From NCBI GenBank assembly GCA_002731275.1, contig PCBK01000072.1, positions 1 through 55,211 of the forward strand: a stretch of 55,211 nucleotides of DNA. The letters are read 5' to 3'. This document shows positions 33,115 through 42,994 of this stretch, piece by piece (within the stretch, counting starts at the first letter, position 1; each line of letters starts with the position of its first letter). The position numbers were made by a program, and so were the translations under genes. The notes beneath the pieces are model-generated. The model was not told the DNA's origin. It saw nothing but the letters and a program-made list of their open reading frames with translations, and ran no database searches. The stretch is from Deltaproteobacteria bacterium (GTDB lineage: Bacteria > Myxococcota_C > UBA6777).

Positions 33115-35718
33115 ATGAATCTTAAGAATTGGCTCTCTCGATACAGTCTGCTCTTCGCTCTGGGGCTCTTGGTAGCAGGTTGTCCAATGACACACTCCCC
33201 TACCAAGCAAATGAACACGCTCCCCAACCCCGACGTCAAAGTGTACTCCCTCCAGGTCGGTGCCAAAAAAAAGATCCCTCTGACAGACAACACCGCGCTG
33301 GTCTACCAATTTCATGTCCAGGTACAACAAGACGGTCTGTACGCATTTGAGACCTTTGGGGAATCCAATACGCTCTGTGCGCTGGTACGTACCCACAAGC
33401 AAACAGAGCACTTCTTGATCGTGCGAGATACAGGGGGAAAAGACGAAAACTGTCGCCTGATTTGGGCGTTCCCTCCAGGCAAACACCGTTTTAAAGTCCG
33501 CGTTGATGGCAGCGGTCACTTCTTCGCAAAGCTCAGCAAGATCAACTGGAAACGCCTCGAAAATAACACTCTCCCACAAGACAACAAGATCTTCTCAGGC
33601 ACCCTCGAGGGCATTAAGGATCGCCATCGTTTTCGCTTCCACTTACGCTCTCCACGGCTGATCTACATCAAAGTCAAAGGCAAACACCAAATGCAATGTA
33701 TGCTTCGCGCGGCCAGTGGAAAGTGGCTCTCAGAGCCGGGATTTCGCCAAAACTACGGTTCATGTGTCGTAGGACGTTGGTTGCAGCCTGGCGAATATCA
33801 CTTTGAGCTGCGAAGTAACCAACCTCAAAATGCGTACAAGCTCTCCTTCCAGATGGTGAGGATGCAAGATCTACAAACAGGCCACATCCGCGAAGGATTT
33901 ATCCAACGTGACATCTTCGACCTCTACCGTTTTCAATTGCGTGCAAACAGGCGACACCTGCTCCAAACACACGGGACGCAAGCGCTCCGATGCCAACTCG
34001 AAGATCAACTCGGACACGTTATCCAAACAGCACAGCTCGCCGAAGATGGAAAAAACTGTTTGCTCAGTGGGCAATTTCCTCCTGGACAATATTTCGTCCG
34101 TATCCAACTCCGTCGTGGGACAGGCGGTCATTACCTGATCAGCCTTCAGCAACAAACCTATACAGCGCTCCACCCCAACATGAAAAAGCAGATTGCCCCG
34201 AGCTTCCAGCAACATATGCAGCTCTATCGGATTCAAGTCAAAGAAGCGCGCCTCTACCAATTCTCTCTGCTTGGTCGCGCCATGCGTTGTGTCTTACACA
34301 GCTCAAAAAACAAAAAACCCTTCTTGATGGACCTGTCCAAAGACGATGGATGTATGATTTACGCCCACCTGCAGCGAGGCGTTTACTTCCTTCAGGCGTA
34401 CCCAAAAACACGCCGAGAGAAACCATATAAGCTCGCGATGCTCGCGTATCGGCCTGCAAGTGGTCAACGCTTGAACAACACAACCCCCAGATTGATGGGG
34501 CCTTCCTACAGAGGATTTGTTCGCAACTTGCAGTTGGATGTCAAACACCCAGAGCTGACAGTCATCGAGACACACGGAAACATCGACACAAATTGCTCAT
34601 TGTATGATAACAAAGGCAAACAGCTTTTATACGACGATGACGGGGGCAAGCGCTACAATTGCCGCATCACGCGTTACTTAAAGCCGGGCCGGTACCGCTT
34701 GAAGATCAAGGTAGGACGAATCCCTCGCGCTTCACGAGGCGGTGAGCGACTATTTTGGGTCCAACGCGTGACCAAAACGATCCCCTGGCTCGTACTTGGC
34801 CAGCCCGTCAAGGGCACACTCGCGAGCAAGGCCAAGCCTCAAACATACTTGCTCAAAGTCCCTCAAACAGGGATGTTTGGCATACGCACAACAGGTAGTA
34901 CGGACACCAAGTGCTTTCTGCTCAATAACGACTGGAAGCAGATCGCGATGGACGACGACAGCGGCACCGATCGCAATTGCTTTATGACCTCAGTCCTCTC
35001 ACCAGGTGTGTACCCTCTGCAAATCAAGATGTACCGCACGCCCGGACCATTTACCCTGCTCGTCGACTACCTACGTCCCAAGTTGATGGTCTCGGGGCAG
35101 CCGATACGAGACCTCCTCAAAGCGCCTAATTGGATGCACTTTTACCGCGTGGACATCAACACAAGAGGCCTCTACTCCTTACAGACAAAAGGCAACGTCG
35201 ACACACAATGTACTCTCCTCAACGACCTCGGTAAAAAGGTCGCCCATAACGACGATGGCAAAACAGGCGACAAAAATTGCGCGCTGATGCTCAATCTCGA
35301 ACGTGGAACCTACTACTTCCAAGTCAAACTGTTCCGCTCAAAGCGCAGTCGTTTACGGCGACAATTTGGATACCAAGCGCTGTTTGACAAGCTCACGCTC
35401 ACCTCCGAAGTGCTCTCCGTTGGCAAGAACAAAGCCGCCCACCTGCCCCAGGGTGGGATCAAAGAGTTTTCATTTAAGATCCAAACATCCGGTCACTACA
35501 ACATCGAAACTCGTGGACGAAACGCAGATCCGAAGTGTGTATTGATGGACCGCAAGACCCGAAAAATCATCACAAAAGACGATGACAGCGGCTTTGCTCG
35601 CAATTGTCGAATGAGACTCAACCTCTCCCCCGGCGAATACATCGTGCAGATACGCACGGCCTCCAACTCAAAGTACAGCACAGGCAAGTTTTCGATTGGG
35701 GTCCATCCCCACAAATAA
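33115..35718 (+). CDS. Large lipoprotein with PPC-like beta-sandwich repeats
   Basis: An 867-residue protein with a lipoprotein signal ending LLVAGC. The mature part is built of about eight repeats of roughly 95 residues. Each has a segment such as GLYAFETFGESNTLCAL, GMFGIRTTGSTDTKCFLL or GHYNIETRGRNADPKCVLM, then a DDD-rich turn (MDDDSGTDRNC), then LSPGVYPLQIKM or LSPGEYIVQIRT. This is the pattern of bacterial pre-peptidase C-terminal (PPC) domains, with a pair of Cys per repeat that could form disulfides. It has no catalytic domain. It is probably a surface or periplasmic binding protein. The ATG at 33115 fits the signal peptide. Confidence 0.8.
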   Translation: MNLKNWLSRYSLLFALGLLVAGCPMTHSPTKQMNTLPNPDVKVYSLQVGAKKKIPLTDNTALVYQFHVQVQQDGLYAFETFGESNTLCALVRTHKQTEHFLIVRDTGGKDENCRLIWAFPPGKHRFKVRVDGSGHFFAKLSKINWKRLENNTLPQDNKIFSGTLEGIKDRHRFRFHLRSPRLIYIKVKGKHQMQCMLRAASGKWLSEPGFRQNYGSCVVGRWLQPGEYHFELRSNQPQNAYKLSFQMVRMQDLQTGHIREGFIQRDIFDLYRFQLRANRRHLLQTHGTQALRCQLEDQLGHVIQTAQLAEDGKNCLLSGQFPPGQYFVRIQLRRGTGGHYLISLQQQTYTALHPNMKKQIAPSFQQHMQLYRIQVKEARLYQFSLLGRAMRCVLHSSKNKKPFLMDLSKDDGCMIYAHLQRGVYFLQAYPKTRREKPYKLAMLAYRPASGQRLNNTTPRLMGPSYRGFVRNLQLDVKHPELTVIETHGNIDTNCSLYDNKGKQLLYDDDGGKRYNCRITRYLKPGRYRLKIKVGRIPRASRGGERLFWVQRVTKTIPWLVLGQPVKGTLASKAKPQTYLLKVPQTGMFGIRTTGSTDTKCFLLNNDWKQIAMDDDSGTDRNCFMTSVLSPGVYPLQIKMYRTPGPFTLLVDYLRPKLMVSGQPIRDLLKAPNWMHFYRVDINTRGLYSLQTKGNVDTQCTLLNDLGKKVAHNDDGKTGDKNCALMLNLERGTYYFQVKLFRSKRSRLRRQFGYQALFDKLTLTSEVLSVGKNKAAHLPQGGIKEFSFKIQTSGHYNIETRGRNADPKCVLMDRKTRKIITKDDDSGFARNCRMRLNLSPGEYIVQIRTASNSKYSTGKFSIGVHPHK

Positions 35719-36039
35719 CCCCACACCCAATTTACCCATCCAACCCAACACAACCCAAGAGACATCAAGCGCCTCTCGTGTGGACTTTCTCTTTCAGTGT
35801 CGTGTACACTCATCTTTCGTTTGACGGCTCTATGAGCATATTTCCACTGCGATAAAAGACTGAAAACGTCGTACAGGAACACCATCGAAACTTTTTTCGG
35901 TGGACAAACCCAAAGAAGGATTATATCTTTTGATCGATAAAAAGGGCCACGAGCCACACAAGGCAGCCGGTTTCTTGCACCGGCCTGCCCAAGAGCTACG
36001 AAGCAAAAGTTGTCACTATAGCCCCGCGAGGCATGAGAA
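35719..36039. other. Intergenic region upstream of the J-domain operon
   Basis: No credible gene. A strong hairpin GGCAGCCGGT/ACCGG-CCTGCC (35962-35989) with a one-base bulge and 7-base loop lies 50 bases before the J-domain gene. A weaker stem with TTTTTT in the loop lies near 35880-35904. The strong hairpin may act in the leader of the operon. Confidence 0.5.
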
Positions 36040-36492
36040 ATGAGTTTTGCAGACCTGGGAAAACGCATCCTTCGTTCAGCACAAGAACACGGGAAGGCAT
36101 TTTTGGGAGATTTAGAGCGGGATTTGCGTCGTGACACGCCAGACTGGACACAGGCGCGAAAAGATCTTCGATCACACCTCGGAGGCCTGCGACAAGACCT
36201 CGAAGGAGAGTTGCGTGTCTGGCTCGAAGAACAGATGCGTCAACAAGGTGGTTCGTGGCAAACCCTGTGGGGCCCCGATCCCGAAGTCGAACGCTCTTAC
36301 AAACTCTTGGGATTGCCATACGGAACAGGCATCGACAAGGTCAAAGATCGTTGGAGAGATCTACTCAAAGATAGCCACCCAGACCGCTTTATGTCGGATC
36401 CAAAAGCCTACGATCAGGCGACACGCACAACCCAACATCTCACAGCTGCATATCACAGCATCGTCAAAGCGAATGAAGAAGGCCGAATCTGA
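36040..36492 (+). CDS. J-domain (DnaJ-like) protein
   Basis: A 150-residue protein. The first 75 residues are charged helix (AFLGDLERDLRRDTPDWTQARKDL). The last 65 are a J domain (SYKLLGLPYGTGIDKVKDRWRDLL, then KDSHPDRFMSDP with the invariant HPD, then TQHLTAAYHSIV). The J domain stimulates Hsp70 ATPase activity. A C-terminal J domain without Zn-finger or substrate domain marks a dedicated co-chaperone. It opens the operon DnaJ-like, DUF4388, REC-kinase, kinase. Confidence 0.8.
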   Translation: MSFADLGKRILRSAQEHGKAFLGDLERDLRRDTPDWTQARKDLRSHLGGLRQDLEGELRVWLEEQMRQQGGSWQTLWGPDPEVERSYKLLGLPYGTGIDKVKDRWRDLLKDSHPDRFMSDPKAYDQATRTTQHLTAAYHSIVKANEEGRI

Positions 36493-36542
36493 ATACTCAC
36501 TCTTGAAACTGTCGACATCCCATCCGGAGGTGCTCAAGTAAC

Positions 36543-38054
36543 ATGCCGCTTTTAGGAAAGATCGAACCAGGAACGATTACAGAGCTCGTTGACTCTGCGG
36601 TACAAGCAGGCCAGGACGCCATCTTGCGCATCGAGGGACCCCAACACGTCGGAGAAATCCAGCTGGAAGCCGGCCAAGTTGTCCACGCAAGCCATCAACA
36701 TACACAACTCCAAGAAACGCTCAACGCACTCTGTACAGTCGAAGAAGGCGAGTTTATGTTGTGTCGTGGAGATGAACACAACGCGAGCTCTTTGACCCCT
36801 TCGAATGTGCCTGTCTGGCTCCTCGACACCAACGAAGAGCGGCGCACCTCGCTGACACAAAGCCTCGCACAAAAAGGCTACTCTGTTGGGATGTTGCTTC
36901 ACCTCGAAGATATGACGGCCCTTCTACAAGAGAGCAAACCCTCCCTCCTCTTGCTCGGCGAAGAGCTCGCCACAGAGCACGAACGAGCTCTGCTGACCTC
37001 CCTGCAACAACAACAGCACATGAATGTCCTGCTCGTGGGCACACCAAGGGATATCTCTCCACAGCTCGCCACCGCAACAAAAGGATGGCTTGAGTGGCCT
37101 GGCGCGACAGAGCAAATGGAGAGCATCATGAGGCGCTGGACGAGTCCTCACAGCCCTGCCCCCTCTCCACCACAGAGCGCACAAACCGCGCTTCAATTGC
37201 TATCACACCTCACTCCAACGATGGACCCACGACAACAACTGCGACTCAACCCCAACCCACCACGACAGCTCAAAGAGCACCCGCTCCCACAAGGCTGGCA
37301 ACAATGGCTCTTCTCCTCGCCACACCAACGCTCAGTACAAGGCTGGCTACAAGACTTCCCTGGCCCCAACCGCATGGGTCACTTTGTCCTCCGAAGTCTC
37401 AAACAAAGTGGTATCCTACAAACAGCAAACATCCCACTCCCAGACAGCGCGACGGCCGAGACTCTCGGACACAACGTCTCTATAGAAGAAGTATCAGCCC
37501 TCGCCAGCTCCGACATCTCACAAGACGCCTTTGTCTTGCTCAAGGTGATCGTCTTTGGACTTCGTGGAAAACGGCGTGATGAGTGGATTAGCTCCCTTCA
37601 ACAGATCTCACAAACACAATCATCTCGCATCCCCAGAGATCGCTCCGTGCAGATCCCACACATCCCCAAAGCAGAGCTCGCGCGCATCCCCCTTCGCAGT
37701 GACTCACTGCTCGTCGTGTACGGCGCACTCACAGAGAACGCTGTCGACTCGTTGCTCGAAAAAATTGGAACGAACCTCGCGAGCTTCCTGTTCTTTATCG
37801 ACTTTGACAACCACGAAGAGCTCATCTACATCCGAGAGCTGCGTAAAAAACTCCTCTCTCGATACGCGCTCCCCGATCTCGTCATGGTCTCAGGCTCCGA
37901 AGGAAAAGATCCCGCGTTGATCAGCCAACAGCTCGAACTGCAAGGCGAATCTCTTTGGCACCCCATCGACACGTTCAACATCCGCACGAGCTACAAACTC
38001 TTGCGCATCCTCCTTCTGCGCACCGCCTCCTCCAAACGAAAGAAGAAATCCTAG
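36543..38054 (+). CDS. DUF4388 protein with degenerate receiver
   Basis: A 503-residue protein. Residues about 5-80 are DUF4388 (GTITELVDSAVQAGQDAILRI, GEIQLEAGQVVHASHQ, LNALCTVEEGEFML). Residues about 95-200 look like a receiver without phospho-Asp (VWLLDTNEERRTSLTQSLAQKGY, SLLLLGEELA where the Asp is replaced by Gly), so a pseudo-receiver. A helical region follows. The last 110 residues (DSLLVVYGALTENAVDSLLEKI, ASFLFFIDFDNHEELIYIREL) look like an alpha/beta fold without a P loop. The role is signalling by protein contacts. The ATG has GGAGG upstream, and the REC-kinase gene follows by 12 bases. Confidence 0.7.
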   Translation: MPLLGKIEPGTITELVDSAVQAGQDAILRIEGPQHVGEIQLEAGQVVHASHQHTQLQETLNALCTVEEGEFMLCRGDEHNASSLTPSNVPVWLLDTNEERRTSLTQSLAQKGYSVGMLLHLEDMTALLQESKPSLLLLGEELATEHERALLTSLQQQQHMNVLLVGTPRDISPQLATATKGWLEWPGATEQMESIMRRWTSPHSPAPSPPQSAQTALQLLSHLTPTMDPRQQLRLNPNPPRQLKEHPLPQGWQQWLFSSPHQRSVQGWLQDFPGPNRMGHFVLRSLKQSGILQTANIPLPDSATAETLGHNVSIEEVSALASSDISQDAFVLLKVIVFGLRGKRRDEWISSLQQISQTQSSRIPRDRSVQIPHIPKAELARIPLRSDSLLVVYGALTENAVDSLLEKIGTNLASFLFFIDFDNHEELIYIRELRKKLLSRYALPDLVMVSGSEGKDPALISQQLELQGESLWHPIDTFNIRTSYKLLRILLLRTASSKRKKKS

Positions 38055-38066
38055 ACGGACGACAGC

Positions 38067-39182
38067 ATGGCCTCGATCCTCATCGTCGACGACGAACCTA
38101 GCATCCGTTTGACTTTGCGGGAGTTCCTCAAAAATGAAGGACACTCTGTAGAGACGGCCTGTGACGTCCCAGAGGCGGAAGCAAAACTACAACAACACAC
38201 CTTCGACGTTGTGGTGTGTGACATCATCTTGCCCAAAATTAATGGTGTCCGGCTGTTGCACCACCTCCACCAGCGCGCACCAGAGATCCAGGTGATCATG
38301 ATCACAGGCTCCCCCAGCATCGAAACCGCAACGGAAGCTGTCCGCGCAGGTGCATATGACTACCTCTGCAAACCCATCCGTTCCAGCGAGATCTGTCGCG
38401 TCGTCAACGCCGCCGCACGTGAAAAACTCTGGAACGATGAAAAAAAACGCCTCGAAGAAGAAAACAAACAACACCAAGCCAAACTCGAACACCTCGTCCG
38501 TGAGCTGCGCACCGCGAATAAAGACCTAAAGGCATTCAACTACTCCGTCTCTCACGATCTACGCTCCCCTCTTCGTGCGATAGGTGGCCTCGCACAAATC
38601 CTCTACGAAACACACCAACAACAACTCCCAGATGACGCCAAACGACTCGTACAACTCATCACCCAAAATGCCGAACAAATGGAGCAGCTGATTCAAGCAT
38701 TGCTGTCCTTCTCACGTCTCGGCCGAAAAGCCATCCACAAACAATCTGTCGACCCTCACGAGTTGATCCAGTCCTTTCTCAAAGACCTCCCCCACAACAC
38801 CCCACAGAGCACCATTGAGCTCGATGACCTCCCCTCATGTCAGGCCGATCCAGCGCTCCTTACACAGGTCTTCTTCAACCTCATCAACAATGCGATCAAA
38901 TTCTCCCAAAAAGAACCACACCCAAAAGTACGTATTTTCGGGAACACAAGCGAAAAAGAGCACGTCTACCACATCCGAGATAACGGCGTCGGTTTCGATA
39001 TGCGCTACGCAGACAAATTGTTCGACGCTTTCCAAAGACTCCATCCTTCAGAGGACTATGAAGGAACAGGTGTTGGGCTCTCCATCGCACAGCGTATCGT
39101 CCAGCGTCATGGAGGACGTATTTGGGCAGAGTCGCAGCCAGGAGAAGGTGCGACCTTCTCATTCTCCCTACCTCTCTCCTGA
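38067..39182 (+). CDS. Receiver-histidine kinase hybrid
   Basis: A 371-residue protein. An N-terminal receiver (1-120; ILIVDDEPS, phospho-Asp52 in VVVCDIILPKING, KP motif) is joined by a coiled coil to HisKA with His163 (AFNYSVSHDLRSPLRAIGGLAQIL). The HATPase follows (LINNAIKFS, DNGVGFDMRYADKLFDAFQRLH, GTGVGLSIAQRIVQRHGG). The SHDLRSPLRAI type is common in phytochrome-like and adaptor kinases. The N-terminal receiver suggests it is itself controlled by another kinase. The gene is in an operon with the DUF4388 gene and a second kinase. Confidence 0.9.
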   Translation: MASILIVDDEPSIRLTLREFLKNEGHSVETACDVPEAEAKLQQHTFDVVVCDIILPKINGVRLLHHLHQRAPEIQVIMITGSPSIETATEAVRAGAYDYLCKPIRSSEICRVVNAAAREKLWNDEKKRLEEENKQHQAKLEHLVRELRTANKDLKAFNYSVSHDLRSPLRAIGGLAQILYETHQQQLPDDAKRLVQLITQNAEQMEQLIQALLSFSRLGRKAIHKQSVDPHELIQSFLKDLPHNTPQSTIELDDLPSCQADPALLTQVFFNLINNAIKFSQKEPHPKVRIFGNTSEKEHVYHIRDNGVGFDMRYADKLFDAFQRLHPSEDYEGTGVGLSIAQRIVQRHGGRIWAESQPGEGATFSFSLPLS

Positions 39183-39205
39183 CCAACACCAACGGGCAAG
39201 ACTGC

Positions 39206-40423
39206 ATGGACACACACCACAATCCCCTCCCTTCTCTCACATGGGATATTGTCGCAGATGCTTTCTCCCTCTTGCACCCATCACAACAACCCACCGCCTT
39301 ACATCGCTCGCTCCTCGACGCAGCTTATCTTCTCAGCCACGCATCCTATCTCGCGCTCTTGCTCCCCAACGAACATTTTCTCGCGGTCGTCGCCTCCAAA
39401 GGACAAAGCCATTCACAATCCCACCAACCACCACTCTCCCCAGAAGCAGCGTCCCTCTGCAAAGACACACTCCAACAACATTTTGAATCCTCACAAAACC
39501 ACTCTCTCCCCAACCAGCAACTGCCCCCCTCTCACACAACTTGCCTTCCCTTTATCACCCCCCAGGGCCCCGGAGGTCTTTACATCGAACGACCTCTATC
39601 ATCTCAACCACTCTCCACAAAACACACCAAAGCGCTCTGTAAACTTCTCGAACACGCGAAGTCCTCACTCTCCATTGTCTACACTTCCGTCAACTTGCGA
39701 CAATTCGCGCACAAACTCCACCACCAACAAAAGCTCGAATCCATCGAAACACTCGCTGGTGGTGTGGCGCACGAGATCAACAACCCCATCCAAGGCATTT
39801 TGGGTTATACAGAGCTGCTCCAAGTCCACGCCCCACAAGACGAAAAAATCCAGCGCTACACGGAGGCGATCATCGACGAAACCAACCGCGTGACCAACAC
39901 AGTTTATGCGCTGCTACACTTCGCACAAAACGACAACAACGCGTGCCAACTGACAAAGGTATCCGAGCTCATTCAATCGGCCTTTCGGCTTCTGCAAACG
40001 ATCCTACGTCATGATCATATCCAAGTCGCGTTTGACATCCAACCCAAACTCCCCCCCGTTCAATGCAATTTCAATCAAATGCAACAAGTCATTATGAACC
40101 TGGTGAACAACGCTCGATATGCACTGAACTTGCGTTTTCCTCGACACGACGAGCACAAAAAGCTCAAAGTCCTCGCACGTGAAACCAACGAAAACACCAT
40201 CCGCATCACCATCCAAGATTACGGTACAGGGATCCCTGAACACATTCAGGAACGGATCTTCGATCCATTTTTTACGACAAAAGAAAGGACACACTCCACA
40301 GGACTCGGCCTCTCAGTGAGTCATGGGATCATCCGTGATCACAGCGGCTCCCTGACAGTGGAAAGTCAAATCAACGAAGGCACACAAGTTCACATCGACC
40401 TACCTCCCTATAAGGACACCTAA
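39206..40423 (+). CDS. Sensor histidine kinase
   Basis: A 405-residue soluble kinase. The first 165 residues may be a diverged GAF-type sensor (LLPNEHFLAVVASKG, CLPFITPQGPGGLYIERPL). HisKA has His189 (ETLAGGVAHEINNPIQGILGY). The HATPase has N box LVNNARYALNL, G1 DYGTGIPE, F box IFDPFFTTKE and G2 STGLGLSVSHGIIRDH. No receiver is attached; the preceding gene's receiver is a candidate partner. The ATG at 39206 lies 23 bases after the previous stop and has only a weak ribosome site, in keeping with coupling. Confidence 0.85.
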   Translation: MDTHHNPLPSLTWDIVADAFSLLHPSQQPTALHRSLLDAAYLLSHASYLALLLPNEHFLAVVASKGQSHSQSHQPPLSPEAASLCKDTLQQHFESSQNHSLPNQQLPPSHTTCLPFITPQGPGGLYIERPLSSQPLSTKHTKALCKLLEHAKSSLSIVYTSVNLRQFAHKLHHQQKLESIETLAGGVAHEINNPIQGILGYTELLQVHAPQDEKIQRYTEAIIDETNRVTNTVYALLHFAQNDNNACQLTKVSELIQSAFRLLQTILRHDHIQVAFDIQPKLPPVQCNFNQMQQVIMNLVNNARYALNLRFPRHDEHKKLKVLARETNENTIRITIQDYGTGIPEHIQERIFDPFFTTKERTHSTGLGLSVSHGIIRDHSGSLTVESQINEGTQVHIDLPPYKDT

Positions 40424-40556
40424 TCTTGTGTCACTCCCCTGGACAATCCACTGAACACACCTCAACATATTGACAAAGGCCGCAAAGAGAGCACATACAA
40501 CCGTCCAAACGATATGTACACACCTGACACACGTACTCATCCATAGGAGAAAATGA

Positions 40557-41666
40557 ATGCAGCCCCGAAACATTCGCCTGATTATCGGGATTTGTCTTTG
40601 CCTCTTCTCACTCTCAAGCTCGACCGCGTGGGCCAAGAAAACGATCAAACTGGTCCCCTCCACACAAAAAGACCCCCCTATCCGTGGCAAACATCTCGGT
40701 GTACGTATCGTCAAAAAAGGCGACTATACAGAGAGCTGGATTGTATGGGCATGGAACAAGCAAGGCTACGAAGTGTACGCGCTGTTTGTCATCACCAAGA
40801 TCTTTTTGGGCACGCGCTTTGGTGTCATGCTGACTCTCCGCACCCCTGACGGAAAACTTCACCAACACATCAAGGACTACAAGAAAAAGGATCTGCGTCT
40901 CAAGAAGGGAACGTTTAGCCTACGAATCGGAGGAAAGCACCGTTTGGTCGGTACACCAAAGAAGGCGACGCTGGTCATCCAGTTCAAAAAGATGGGGGTG
41001 CGTTTGCGATTCAAGCGTCTGCTCAGTGGATTTCGCGTACAAAATGGCCCCATCTCTTTCGGCAAAGAACAATTTATTGGTCTGAGCTACGCCCCACGTA
41101 CAAAGGTCAAAGGCACGATCCGTGTAGGTAAAAAGACAGTCCCATTCAAGGGGATTGGTTTCTCCGATCACTCTTGGCAGGACATTATGCCCCCCAAAAT
41201 GTCTCGTCGTTGGTACGGAGGACGCGGGTTTAACAAAACCTACAGCGTGCTCGCGAGCCATCTCCAACCGGCAAAGGCATGGGGCCCCGAGCTCCCAGGA
41301 CTGAAGATCGCCAAAGGCAACAAGTGGATTTACTCAGGAAGCGCGACTCAACTGCGCTACAAAGAGAGCCGCAAGCTGAAAGACAAAGTCACGGGCTACT
41401 ACCCTCCACGGAAAGTCGAATATTGGGGAAAGATGAAAGATGGGCGCACATTCCACCTCAAGATCTTACACAAGACACTCTCCAATCGCCTCGATGTCTT
41501 GGCCCACTTTAACGCCATTTTGCGCTTCCTCGTACAGCGCTTCATCACCAAACCCTTCTTGCTTCGATATCGCTCAACGTTTATCCTGACATTCTACAAA
41601 GAAGGAAAGGTCGTCGAGCGAACCAAACTCAAAGGACGTTGTGAGTGGGTGTATATCAACCCGTAA
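40557..41666 (+). CDS. Periplasmic CrtC/AttH/Svf1-like lipocalin-type protein
   Basis: A 369-residue protein. A signal peptide (LIIGICLCLFSLSSSTAWA) is cleaved near residue 26. The central motif KGIGFSDHSWQDIMPP, followed by RRWYGGRGF, resembles the Asp-His motif of the double-lipocalin families AttH/CrtC (hydroxyneurosporene synthase-like) and Svf1. A basic mature region of beta character surrounds it. Substrate and reaction are unknown; a role with lipids or terpenoids is typical of the fold. AGGAG precedes the ATG. The gene stands alone. Confidence 0.55.
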   Translation: MQPRNIRLIIGICLCLFSLSSSTAWAKKTIKLVPSTQKDPPIRGKHLGVRIVKKGDYTESWIVWAWNKQGYEVYALFVITKIFLGTRFGVMLTLRTPDGKLHQHIKDYKKKDLRLKKGTFSLRIGGKHRLVGTPKKATLVIQFKKMGVRLRFKRLLSGFRVQNGPISFGKEQFIGLSYAPRTKVKGTIRVGKKTVPFKGIGFSDHSWQDIMPPKMSRRWYGGRGFNKTYSVLASHLQPAKAWGPELPGLKIAKGNKWIYSGSATQLRYKESRKLKDKVTGYYPPRKVEYWGKMKDGRTFHLKILHKTLSNRLDVLAHFNAILRFLVQRFITKPFLLRYRSTFILTFYKEGKVVERTKLKGRCEWVYINP

Positions 41667-41761
41667 CTCCCACCAATGCACCAACACGCTCCACAAACGA
41701 CCCCACCCAAATCGAGCTGTAAGGCTTTGTCTTACTCTATCGCACCAAGACAGGATGTCAC

Positions 41762-42994
41762 ATGACCCTTCGACGAATGGTACAATATCTCCTCTTCATA
41801 GCTTGCTTTTATGCCTTGGGCATCAACGGTTGTGGCTCCGGGCATGTCTGTAAAAATGATGTCTCCAACCTCACCATCGATCCAAACGGCAGCCCTTGCA
41901 GCGAGCGTTGTGAGTGTAACAACCAACTCTTCCATGGCTTCTGCAATGACCAAGGGGTGTGTGAGGCGTACACTCGAAAAGACTGTACAGAGCCAGGAGA
42001 GACGCAATCCTGCACCCTCCTCAAACCTGACATCAAAGAAGGCTGCGACCAAGGACAACAGACCTGTCAACCAGAAGAACTTACGCTCAAAAAGTGGGGC
42101 GATTGTCGCCCCATCACTCGTACACAAGCCGAAAATACACCAGAGCTCTGCTTTGACGCGCTGGACAATGACTGTGACGGTAAATTCGACAAGTTCGATG
42201 AAGATTGTGCGAGCTTTTGCCAACCCGATACGACAAGACCCTGTTACTCAGGGCCTGACAGCGCTCGCAACAAAGGGATCTGTAAGCTCGGAACACAGAC
42301 ATGCAACAAGGATGGGAAGGGATATGGTCCCTGCCAGGATGAGATCCTGCCCAAGCAAGAAGAGTGCAACGGAGAAGACGACGACTGTGATGGTCAGGTC
42401 GACGAAAATCCAGAGGGATGTAAATGTGACAAGGCCGGAGAAACAGGACCGTGCTACGGTGGCCCTGCAGACACCCTCAACAAAGGGATCTGCACTTCTG
42501 GTTTGCGCACATGTGTACAACAAAAAGAAGGGTTGCTCTGGGGACCTTGCTCAGGTGACATCACACCGCAAGTAGAAAACTGCGATGGGATCGACAATGA
42601 CTGTAATGACAAAGTCGACGACGCCAAACAATGCAATCCATGTGGTCTACCAGGGACAACACAACCTTGCTTCACTGGTAAACTCCACCAACGCAACAGA
42701 GGGATCTGCAGGGATGGTACCCAAACTTGCGGCGCAGATGGTCTTTGGAGCAAGTGCACACAGCAAGTCCTTCCAGACGCACAACACCTCGATACTGGGA
42801 CCTCCTGTGATCCAACAGCCTTTGACAGCTCTTGTGAGGAGGTCAAGTGCGATGGACAAGACAACGACTGCGACGGTATCGTCGATGAGACCTGTCCACT
42901 GAGAGCATGTGACACAGACGCCGATTGCCAACTCATCCCAAGCTCCAAAGGCGTGTTCACCTGCCAACTCAACCGCTGCGTCCCCAAGACATAA
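41762..42994 (+). CDS. MopE-like Cys/Asp-repeat lipoprotein
   Basis: A 410-residue protein. The signal ends in ALGINGC, a plausible lipobox. The mature part repeats a motif of the form C-D/N-G-x-D-N/D-D-C-D/N-G-x-x-D (CFDALDNDCDGKFDKFDEDC, CNGEDDDCDGQVDENPEGC, CDGIDNDCNDKVDD, CDGQDNDCDGIVDETC). It alternates with blocks GxxxPCYxGPxxxxNKGICxxGxxTC. This is the putative metal-binding motif of MopE (PF11617), widespread in Myxococcota surface proteins. It likely binds calcium or copper and is disulfide-rich. The final segment ends in another Cys-rich unit. Confidence 0.85.
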   Translation: MTLRRMVQYLLFIACFYALGINGCGSGHVCKNDVSNLTIDPNGSPCSERCECNNQLFHGFCNDQGVCEAYTRKDCTEPGETQSCTLLKPDIKEGCDQGQQTCQPEELTLKKWGDCRPITRTQAENTPELCFDALDNDCDGKFDKFDEDCASFCQPDTTRPCYSGPDSARNKGICKLGTQTCNKDGKGYGPCQDEILPKQEECNGEDDDCDGQVDENPEGCKCDKAGETGPCYGGPADTLNKGICTSGLRTCVQQKEGLLWGPCSGDITPQVENCDGIDNDCNDKVDDAKQCNPCGLPGTTQPCFTGKLHQRNRGICRDGTQTCGADGLWSKCTQQVLPDAQHLDTGTSCDPTAFDSSCEEVKCDGQDNDCDGIVDETCPLRACDTDADCQLIPSSKGVFTCQLNRCVPKT

